This document shows positions 1-5,132 of a DNA stretch of 5,132 bases, one piece after another. The DNA is taken from assembly GCA_027023345.1 (NCBI GenBank), contig JALVVO010000006.1, forward strand, positions 1 through 5,132, in the 5' to 3' direction. Each line of letters opens with the position of its first letter. Positions within the stretch are counted from its first letter, which is position 1. Source of the stretch: Thermaceae bacterium (GTDB taxonomy: Bacteria; Deinococcota; Deinococci; Deinococcales; Marinithermaceae). The notes beneath the pieces were generated by a model. The model was not told the DNA's origin, did not search any database, and saw only the letters and a program-made list of their open reading frames with translations. The position numbers and the translations under genes were made by a program.

Positions 1-247
1 CCCCCGGAGGGAGGGCCTAGCGGACGGCGCCTTCGCTGAGCTCGAGTCCCCCCGGGGGCGGATCCTCCGCCGGGTGCGGGTGACCGACGCGGTGCAACCT
101 GGGGTGCTGGTGCTCGAGGGCACCTGGCGGGCGGCCGACGCCCCCGACGGCAAGCCGGCGAACGAGCTTACCCCCGACGCCCCGAGCGACCTGGGCGGGG
201 GCTCGGCCTTCAACGCCACCTGGGTTCGGGTCCGCCCCCGGGCGTAG
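1..247 (+). CDS. Molybdopterin oxidoreductase catalytic subunit, C-terminal end (partial)
   Basis: Open frame from base 2 to a TAG stop at 245-247, giving 81 codons; the 5' part lies outside the window. The readable tail contains VTDAVQPGVLVLEGTW, then NELTPDAPSDLGGGSAFN and finally ATWVRVRPRA. This is the usual layout of the molybdopterin-dinucleotide-binding domain that closes DMSO-reductase-family enzymes: a strand with 'V..GV....GW', an N-x-LT-x-D segment, a 'D..GG.A.FN' loop and a last V-x-V strand. These enzymes carry out two-electron redox reactions at a Mo or W bis-MGD centre. The N-terminal Fe-S motif and the metal ligand are missing here, so the substrate (formate, polysulfide, DMSO, nitrate and others) cannot be named. 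A gap of nine bases separates it from the next gene on the same strand, which suggests co-transcription. The family call is fairly sure; the subfamily is open. Confidence 0.8.
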   Translation, partial: PRREGLADGAFAELESPRGRILRRVRVTDAVQPGVLVLEGTWRAADAPDGKPANELTPDAPSDLGGGSAFNATWVRVRPRA

Positions 248-256
248 GATGGAGCC

Positions 257-1075
257 GTGCGACGCGGCCTGGTCTTGCTCCTGCTCCTTTTGCCGGCCTT
301 GGCCTGGGGTCCGAAGGGCCACGAGGCGATCGTCCAGTACGCGATCTGGAACCTTCCTCCGGGGGAGCTGAAATCCGCGTTTGCCCGGTGGCAGGCGGAG
401 CTAAGGGACGCCTCCCTCGACCCCGACCGCCGCCGGAACCGGGTTCCCGGCGAGGCCCACCGGCACTTCTTTAGCGCCGAGCTCTTCGAGCCTTGGCCGT
501 TTCCGAGCTTCCCCATGCCCCTCGCCGAGGCCGAAAGGCGCTTCGGCAAGGCGACGCTCGATGAGGGCGGGGTTCTGCCCTGGGCCATTGAGGAAAGCTA
601 TCGCGCGCTGGTCGCGGCCTTAAAAAGCGGAGATCACGCCGCGATCCTCCGGGCCGCCGGCGACCTCGCCCACTACCTCGGAGACGCCCACCAGCCCCTC
701 CACACCACCCTCGACTTCGACGGCCAGGCTTGGCTGAACGGCGGCATCCACGCCCTCTTCGAGTCCACCCTGCTCGACGCCTTCTTCGACGAGCGCGCCG
801 AGTACCGCCCTCGCCCCGCGCGGGCGGTGGAGGAGGGGGCGCTCGCCCTTGCCTTCGCGGTGATCCGGGAGGACTACCCCTTGGTCCCGGTCCTGAACGA
901 GGAGCTCTGGAAGGCGAAAAGGCTCTATTCCGAGTTCGACCGCCGCTACTACCGGATGCTCTGGCGGGGGCTTTTCGGCGAGGTCGCCCGGGTGCAGCTC
1001 AGGCGCGCGGGAGGGCGGCTTTCGAGTCTTTACCTCACCGCCTGGATCGAGGCGGGGCGGCCCGCGCTTCGCTAG
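257..1075 (+). CDS. Exported zinc-dependent phospholipase C / S1-P1 nuclease family protein
   Basis: Encodes 272 residues from a GTG start. AGGA at 246-249, overlapping the upstream stop, can serve as ribosome site 7 bases before it. Residues 1-16 form a short signal peptide (MRR, then a Leu-rich core, then PALA). Cleavage after ALA would expose Trp17, matching the N-terminal Trp that binds zinc through its amino group in P1 nuclease and Bacillus cereus phospholipase C. Other likely zinc ligands in order are His22 (WGPKGH), Asp55 or Asp57, His68 or His70, His139 and Asp143 (HYLGD), His149 (QPLH), and His165 and Glu169 (NGGIHALFE). The spacing W-x4-H resembles P1 nuclease, while the final His-x3-Glu resembles phospholipase C. 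There are no cysteines. Expected location is the periplasm or outside the cell, cutting phosphodiesters in nucleic acids or phospholipids; the substrate cannot be decided from sequence. It ends in a CTAG shared with a minus-strand reading frame. Confidence 0.85.
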   Translation: MRRGLVLLLLLLPALAWGPKGHEAIVQYAIWNLPPGELKSAFARWQAELRDASLDPDRRRNRVPGEAHRHFFSAELFEPWPFPSFPMPLAEAERRFGKATLDEGGVLPWAIEESYRALVAALKSGDHAAILRAAGDLAHYLGDAHQPLHTTLDFDGQAWLNGGIHALFESTLLDAFFDERAEYRPRPARAVEEGALALAFAVIREDYPLVPVLNEELWKAKRLYSEFDRRYYRMLWRGLFGEVARVQLRRAGGRLSSLYLTAWIEAGRPALR

Positions 1076-1173
1076 AGCAGCGCCTCGGGGGCGACGAGGT
1101 GGGCCTCGTAGTCGGCGACCCGGAGCCCCTTGCCCCGGCGCACGAGCCGAAAGCCCTCGGCTTCATAAAAGAA
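1072..1173 (-). pseudogene. Possible C-terminal remnant of a GNAT-type acetyltransferase
   Basis: Read on the minus strand, this stretch encodes FFYEAEGFRLVRRGKG, then LRVADYEAHLVAPEALL, then a TAG stop. The 'FYE..GF' pattern is the usual motif near the end of GNAT N-acetyltransferases, where the acetyl-CoA-binding fold closes. Third codon positions are almost all G or C, as in the real genes nearby. The stop overlaps the stop of the facing phospholipase/nuclease gene through a CTAG, a common arrangement between genuine convergent genes. There is no room for the rest of a GNAT domain: the frame closes at a TGA at 1225-1227, inside rpsA, and has no credible start. The coding-like part begins exactly where the rpsA terminator's U-tract lies. 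I infer a decayed 3' gene fragment. Chance coding character in GC-rich DNA remains possible. Confidence 0.4.
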
Positions 1174-1198
1174 CCGCCCCGGGGCAGGCCCGGGGCGG
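1165..1198 (-). terminator. Intrinsic terminator of rpsA
   Basis: CCGCCCCGGG (1174-1183) and CCCGGGGCGG (1189-1198) are perfect 10-base reverse complements around a five-base loop. On the minus strand the hairpin is followed at once by TTCTTTTAT, a U-rich tract. It begins 19 bases after the rpsA stop codon. No T-run follows the hairpin on the plus strand, so it should act only on rpsA transcripts and not on the facing phospholipase/nuclease gene. Confidence 0.88.
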
Positions 1199-1217
1199 AG
1201 CAGGGCAAGGCTTGGCC

Positions 1218-2834
<1,617 letters not shown>

Positions 2835-2844
2835 CCGCCTGCTT

Positions 2845-2850
2845 CCTCCT
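2845..2850 (-). promoter_or_regulatory. Shine-Dalgarno site of rpsA
   Basis: On the minus strand AGGAGG (plus-strand CCTCCT) lies ten bases before the rpsA ATG at 2832-2834. It is a full-consensus site and fixes this ATG as the start. The site is notable because E. coli rpsA itself lacks a strong Shine-Dalgarno sequence. Confidence 0.8.
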
Positions 2851-2861
2851 CGCGCCGCGAA

Positions 2862-2867
2862 AGTTTA
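2862..2867 (-). promoter_or_regulatory. Possible proximal -10 element for rpsA
   Basis: The minus strand reads TAAACT here, matching four of six bases of the bacterial -10 consensus, including the key first, second and last bases. Transcription from it would begin near 2855 and give a leader of about 20 bases that still holds the AGGAGG ribosome site. No convincing -35 element sits 16-18 bases upstream, so this is weaker than the distal candidate. Confidence 0.3.
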
Positions 2868-2900
2868 GCGGGTGGTCCTTGGTACCCCCGCTTGGTCGCT

Positions 2901-2914
2901 GCCGCCTAGGCGGC
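2901..2914. repeat. Perfect 14-bp palindrome in rpsA upstream region
   Basis: GCCGCCTAGGCGGC equals its own reverse complement. In RNA it could fold as GCCGC-CTAG-GCGGC, five pairs with a four-base loop. On the plus strand it is followed four bases later by TTTTT (2919-2923), so it looks like an intrinsic terminator for transcription coming from the left, although no plus-strand gene ends here. On the minus strand it would lie in the rpsA leader if transcription starts at the distal promoter. It could be an operator, a leader hairpin or a block to antisense transcription; the sequence does not decide. Confidence 0.5.
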
Positions 2915-2930
2915 CGGGTTTTTCGCGGCG

Positions 2931-2943
2931 TGCCCGATGGGCA
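2931..2943. repeat. Short inverted repeat in rpsA upstream region
   Basis: TGCCC (2931-2935) and GGGCA (2939-2943) are reverse complements around GAT. It sits just downstream of the predicted start point of the distal rpsA promoter and would form the first hairpin of that transcript. It is short enough to arise by chance in GC-rich DNA. Confidence 0.35.
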
Positions 2944-2952
2944 TACTCCCAA

Positions 2953-2981
2953 AGCTTAGCACAGGCCACCCGGCCTGCCAA
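2953..2981 (-). promoter_or_regulatory. Candidate sigma-70-type promoter of rpsA
   Basis: On the minus strand TTGGCA (plus 2976-2981) matches the -35 consensus at five of six bases. After exactly 17 bases comes TAAGCT (plus 2953-2958), a moderate -10 with the key first, second and last bases, preceded by TGC, an extended -10 motif. The start point would be near 2946, giving a leader of about 112 bases before the rpsA ATG. The spacer contains the inverted repeat CAGGCC-N4-GGCCTG (2962-2977), which overlaps the -35 element by two bases and may be an operator. The element lies immediately after the zinc-ribbon stop codon, so rpsA can be transcribed on its own. Confidence 0.5.
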
Positions 2982-2984
2982 GGG

Positions 2985-3728
2985 CTAGGGCCCCTTCCAG
3001 AGGATGCGGCCGCAGGAGGGGCAGCGCACGAGCTGCCGGCCCTGGTAGACCTTCTGGGCCACGTGGGTGGGGAGCTGGACGCTGCAGGCCTCGCAGCGGA
3101 AGGCCTGCCGGTCCTCGCCCACCGGCACCATCCGGGCCACCCCGATCCCCTTGCGGGCCCGGCGGATGGCCTCGTACTCGCGGATGACCAGGGCGGGGAT
3201 GGCCTTCGCCATCGCCTCCCGCTCGGCCCGCTTCTCCTCGTAGGTGGTCTTGAGCTCGGCGATGCGGGCCTCGTTCTCGGCCTCGAGCCGCTCGAGCTCG
3301 GGCTTCAGCTCGGCGAGCTCGGCCTCGAGCTCCTTGATCGCCGCCTCCAGCCGCTCCATCTCCTCGATCAGGGGAAGGGTGAGCTCGGTGAGCTCGTCGA
3401 TCCGGGTGGAGAGCTGCTGGATGCGGTTCTCGTACTGGGTGACCTCGCGGGCGCTCTCGGCCTGGAGCTGCTCCTCCTGGGCCTGGGTGCGCTTGGCGGT
3501 GAGGTCCTTGAGCTCGAGGTCGTTCTTCTCGTACTCCCGGCGGACCTGCTTGAGCTGTTCTTTGAGCTCGGTCAGGCGGTCGAGCCGCTCCTCCCACTTC
3601 TTCCGGAGCTCGGCGAGCTCGGGGGGGAGCCGCTTCATCTCGGCTTCCAGCTGGTCGAGCTCGAGGTCCTTGGCTTGAAGCTGGTAAAGCTCGGCAAGGG
3701 CCGCGGCGACGTCCACGCCCCCCATCAT
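2985..3728 (-). CDS. Coiled-coil protein with C-terminal C4 zinc ribbon (COG1579/DR0291 type)
   Basis: Encodes 247 residues from paired ATG codons (3726-3728 and 3723-3725); which is used is unclear, and upstream there is only weak G-rich ribosome-site sequence. Residues about 10-175 are almost entirely Leu/Glu/Lys/Arg heptad-like sequence, predicted to form a long antiparallel coiled-coil hairpin. The end is a zinc ribbon with Cys212, Cys215, Cys236 and Cys239 in CEAC and CPSC knuckles, closing with CGRILW. This is the domain order of COG1579 proteins such as Deinococcus DR0291, Chlamydia CT398/CdsZ and Helicobacter HP0958/FlgZ. The last two bind sigma-54 or secretion and flagellar components; HP0958 also binds mRNA. 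No such partner is visible here, so the role is unknown beyond a likely cytoplasmic nucleic-acid- or protein-binding adaptor. It is divergent from dcd and upstream of rpsA. The upstream in-frame extension to 4217 lies antisense to dcd and is not coding. Confidence 0.9.
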   Translation of the reverse strand: MMGGVDVAAALAELYQLQAKDLELDQLEAEMKRLPPELAELRKKWEERLDRLTELKEQLKQVRREYEKNDLELKDLTAKRTQAQEEQLQAESAREVTQYENRIQQLSTRIDELTELTLPLIEEMERLEAAIKELEAELAELKPELERLEAENEARIAELKTTYEEKRAEREAMAKAIPALVIREYEAIRRARKGIGVARMVPVGEDRQAFRCEACSVQLPTHVAQKVYQGRQLVRCPSCGRILWKGP

Positions 3729-3766
3729 AACCCCCGCGCCTTGCCGGGGGCGGGGAAAACCGCGGG

Positions 3767-3772
3767 TATAGT
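3767..3772 (+). promoter_or_regulatory. -10 element for leaderless transcription of dcd
   Basis: TATAGT matches five of six bases of the -10 consensus and ends seven bases before the dcd ATG at 3780. A start point six or seven bases after a -10 would fall on, or one base before, the A of the ATG, so the mRNA would have essentially no leader. Consistent with that, there is no Shine-Dalgarno sequence between the motif and the ATG. Leaderless genes with a -10 directly upstream are well known in Deinococcus-Thermus bacteria. The only -35-like match is TTGCCG at 3741-3746, with a long 20-base spacer. Confidence 0.6.
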
Positions 3773-3779
3773 GGCCGGT

Positions 3780-4328
3780 ATGGGGATCAAGACCGACCGC
3801 TGGATCCGCGCCATGGCCGAGCGGGGGATGATCGAGCCCTTCGAGGAGCGCCTGGTGCGGGAGGGGGTGATCAGCTACGGCCTCTCCTCCTTCGGCTACG
3901 ACCTCCGGGCGGCGCCGGAGTGGAAGGTCTTCACCGACGTCTACGGCGCGGTGGTGGACCCCAAGCGCTTCGACGAGCGCGCCTTCGTCACCATCGAGGC
4001 CGACGAGGTCCTGATCCCGCCGAACTCGTTCGCCCTCACCCGCTCGATCGAGTACATCCGCATGCCGGAAAACGTCCTCGGCATCGCCCTCGGCAAGTCC
4101 ACCTACGCCCGCTGCGGGATCGTGGTGAACGTCACCCCCCTGGAGCCGGGCTGGGAGGGGCACGTCACCCTCGAGATCTCGAACACCACCCCGCTCCCCG
4201 CCCGGGTCTACGCCCACGAGGGGATCGTGCAGATCGTCTTCTTCGAGGGCGACCGGCCGGAGGTGACCTACGCCGACCGCCAGGGCAAGTACCAGGGCCA
4301 GCGCGGGGTCACCCTGCCGAGGGTCTAG
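3780..4328 (+). CDS. dcd: dCTP deaminase
   Basis: Encodes 182 residues, a normal length for the family. Dcd deaminates dCTP to dUTP (or, in bifunctional members, to dUMP), feeding thymidylate synthesis in the cytoplasm as a homotrimer. Visible family signatures are SSFGYDLR (36-43), GKSTYARCG (105-113) with the Ser107 and Arg111 equivalents of the active site, VNVTPLEPGWEGHVTLE (116-132) with Glu132 at the position of the catalytic glutamate (Glu138 in E. coli), and the C-terminal GKYQGQRGVTLP (169-180), which closes over the nucleotide triphosphate. The ATG was chosen because it begins at the family's usual N-terminus and sits just after a -10 element; the open frame to the left is antisense to the zinc-ribbon gene. 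A dUTPase is not present in the window. The cyclophilin gene starts two bases after the stop, so the two are surely co-transcribed. Confidence 0.95.
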   Translation: MGIKTDRWIRAMAERGMIEPFEERLVREGVISYGLSSFGYDLRAAPEWKVFTDVYGAVVDPKRFDERAFVTIEADEVLIPPNSFALTRSIEYIRMPENVLGIALGKSTYARCGIVVNVTPLEPGWEGHVTLEISNTTPLPARVYAHEGIVQIVFFEGDRPEVTYADRQGKYQGQRGVTLPRV

Positions 4329-4330
4329 CC

Positions 4331-4846
4331 GTGCGCGAGCTTTCGCCCCTTGTCGCCGAGCCCGTCCGGGCCTTTGCCCACCCCGATTGGGTGCTGAGGC
4401 CCGGGGCCCGCTACCTCGCCGAGGTCGAGACCGAGGCCGGCCGGCTCCGCCTCGCCCTCCTCCCAGGGAGCGCCCCCCGGACCGTGAACGCCTTTCTCTT
4501 CCTCGCCCTCCACCGCTTCTTCGACGGCCTCCTCTGGCACCGGGTGGTGCCCGGCTACGTGGTCCAGACCGGCGACCCCACCGGCACCGGCGAGGGGCAC
4601 GCCGGCTTCTTCGTCCCCCTCGAGGTGGACCCCGCCTTCGCCTACGACGACGCAGGCTGGGTGGGCATCGCCCGCCGGAAGGGCGACCTCCGGGGGAGCT
4701 CGCAGTTTTTCATCACCCTGGCCCCGGCGCCCAAGCTCGACTGCCGCTACACGATCTTCGCCCGGGTGGTCGAGGGCCAAAAGCGGCTTTTCGCCATCCG
4801 AGAGGGCGATCGGATCCACCGGGTCCGCATCCTGGAGGCGGGGTGA
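4331..4846 (+). CDS. Cyclophilin-type peptidyl-prolyl cis-trans isomerase
   Basis: Encodes 171 residues from a GTG start, with GAGGG (4319-4323) seven bases before it, inside the end of dcd. It catalyses cis-trans isomerisation of Xaa-Pro bonds during protein folding. There is no signal peptide, so it should be cytoplasmic. Residues about 1-27 are an extension before the cyclophilin barrel. Core motifs are FDGLLWHRVVPGYVVQTGD (64-82), GTGEG (85-89) and GSSQFFIT (122-129). Aligned by motif to human cyclophilin A, the catalytic Arg55 is Arg71, Gln63 is Gln79, Ala101 is Ala114, Phe113 is Phe127 and Leu122 is Leu136. Phe60 is Tyr76, Met61 is Val77, and Trp121 is replaced by Lys135, so cyclosporin binding is expected to be poor. 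The TGA stop overlaps the GTG start of the HAD gene by four bases (GTGA), indicating translational coupling. Further annotation depends only on family resemblance. Confidence 0.92.
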   Translation: MRELSPLVAEPVRAFAHPDWVLRPGARYLAEVETEAGRLRLALLPGSAPRTVNAFLFLALHRFFDGLLWHRVVPGYVVQTGDPTGTGEGHAGFFVPLEVDPAFAYDDAGWVGIARRKGDLRGSSQFFITLAPAPKLDCRYTIFARVVEGQKRLFAIREGDRIHRVRILEAG

Positions 4847-5132
4847 AGGTCGTCGTCTTCGACCTCGACGGCACCCTGGTGGACTCGATCGGGGAGATCC
4901 TCGCAAGCTTTGCCGCCACCGCCCGGGCCTTCGGCCTGCCCTTTGATGAGGCCGCGGTCCGGGCGCAGATCGGCCGCCCGCTTCCCGAAACCTTCCGCCG
5001 GCTTTACCCCGGTCGGGACCCCGAGCCTCTGGTGGCCTTCTACCGCGACCACCACCTCGCCCACCTGGGGGAGCGGGCCCGGCCCTACCCCGGGGTGCGG
5101 CGGGCGCTTTTTGCCCTCAGGCGGGCCGGCTT
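4843..5132 (+). CDS. HAD-superfamily hydrolase, phosphoglycolate phosphatase-like (partial)
   Basis: The first 96 residues are visible; the rest lies beyond the window. The start is GTG, overlapping the cyclophilin stop as GTGA, with GGAGG (4834-4838) four bases upstream. Motif I is VVVFDLDGTLVDS (3-15), with Asp7 the expected nucleophile and Asp9 the acid/base. A helical cap of subfamily IA type follows, with IGRPLPETF (43-51), then RPYPGVRRAL (80-89), which normally leads into motif II. Motifs II to IV are not yet reached. These enzymes remove phosphate from small metabolites such as phosphoglycolate, nucleotides or pyrophosphate; the substrate cannot be told from this fragment. Position behind dcd makes a nucleotide substrate an attractive guess, but nothing in the sequence proves it. 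Confidence 0.88.
   Translation, partial: MKVVVFDLDGTLVDSIGEILASFAATARAFGLPFDEAAVRAQIGRPLPETFRRLYPGRDPEPLVAFYRDHHLAHLGERARPYPGVRRALFALRRAG

Noticed and set aside
3240..3680. Frequent GAGCTC/GAGCTCGG repeats in the zinc-ribbon gene
   Set aside because: They are codon repeats for Glu-Leu pairs in coiled-coil heptads and not a DNA repeat array; spacing is irregular.
3731..3750. CCCCCG-N8-CGGGGG inverted repeat in the divergent intergenic region
   Set aside because: Six GC-only pairs in such GC-rich DNA are easily due to chance, and no U-run follows on either strand.
2937..3779. Plus-strand in-frame extension upstream of the dcd ATG
   Set aside because: It is antisense to the zinc-ribbon gene, reads as repetitive Leu/Gly/Glu, and would more than double the normal Dcd length.
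3729..3790. A minus-strand promoter for the zinc-ribbon gene (TATACC with TTGATC upstream)
   Set aside because: The -10 match is weak and the spacer is only about 14 bases, so it was not annotated.
3729..4217. Minus-strand in-frame extension upstream of the zinc-ribbon ATG
   Set aside because: It is antisense to dcd and has no family resemblance, while the protein from 3728 is a complete coiled-coil/zinc-ribbon of normal length.
3920..4330. Plus-strand in-frame extension upstream of the cyclophilin GTG
   Set aside because: It overlaps dcd in another frame and reads as Arg/Pro/Gly-rich shadow sequence; the GTG at 4331 has a ribosome site and correct spacing.

Overview
This is a GC-rich, densely packed bacterial window. 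Protein content and style point to the Deinococcus-Thermus group, most likely a Thermaceae member. The reasons are very GC-rich third codon positions, frequent GTG starts, genes that abut or overlap by 4 bases, a 538-residue five-domain ribosomal protein S1, a DR0291-type coiled-coil/zinc-ribbon protein, and a dCTP deaminase that appears to be read from a leaderless promoter. The genus is an inference from these features and was not tested by any search.

Layout. (1) Bases 1-247 (+) are the 3' end of a molybdopterin oxidoreductase catalytic subunit. Nine bases later (257-1075, +) comes an exported enzyme of the zinc-dependent phospholipase C / S1-P1 nuclease superfamily, whose predicted mature N-terminus is the metal-binding Trp. 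(2) Bases 1072-1217 are a convergent junction. It holds a perfect 10-bp intrinsic terminator for rpsA and, on the minus strand, a short coding-like stretch that resembles the C-terminus of a GNAT acetyltransferase and shares a CTAG stop overlap with the upstream gene. (3) Bases 1218-2834 (-) are rpsA (30S ribosomal protein S1). (4) Bases 2835-2984 are an rpsA leader/promoter region rich in inverted repeats. (5) Bases 2985-3728 (-) encode a coiled-coil protein with a C-terminal C4 zinc ribbon (COG1579/DR0291 type). (6) Bases 3729-3779 are a compact divergent promoter region. (7) Bases 3780-5132 (+) are a tight operon: dCTP deaminase (dcd), a cytoplasmic cyclophilin-type prolyl isomerase, and a HAD-superfamily phosphatase cut by the window edge.

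How the genes fit together. Translation (S1), a putative nucleic-acid- or protein-binding adaptor (zinc ribbon), pyrimidine nucleotide supply (Dcd), protein folding (cyclophilin) and a small-molecule phosphatase (HAD) make a mostly housekeeping segment. The left edge differs: the molybdoenzyme and the exported zinc hydrolase are accessory-type functions and probably belong to a separate transcription unit. I do not see a mobile element, CRISPR array, tRNA or rRNA. I do not see a convincing new multi-gene system. The items most worth a second look are the rpsA leader, the gene remnant at the rpsA terminator, the leaderless dcd promoter and the hybrid metal-ligand pattern of the PLC/P1-like enzyme.
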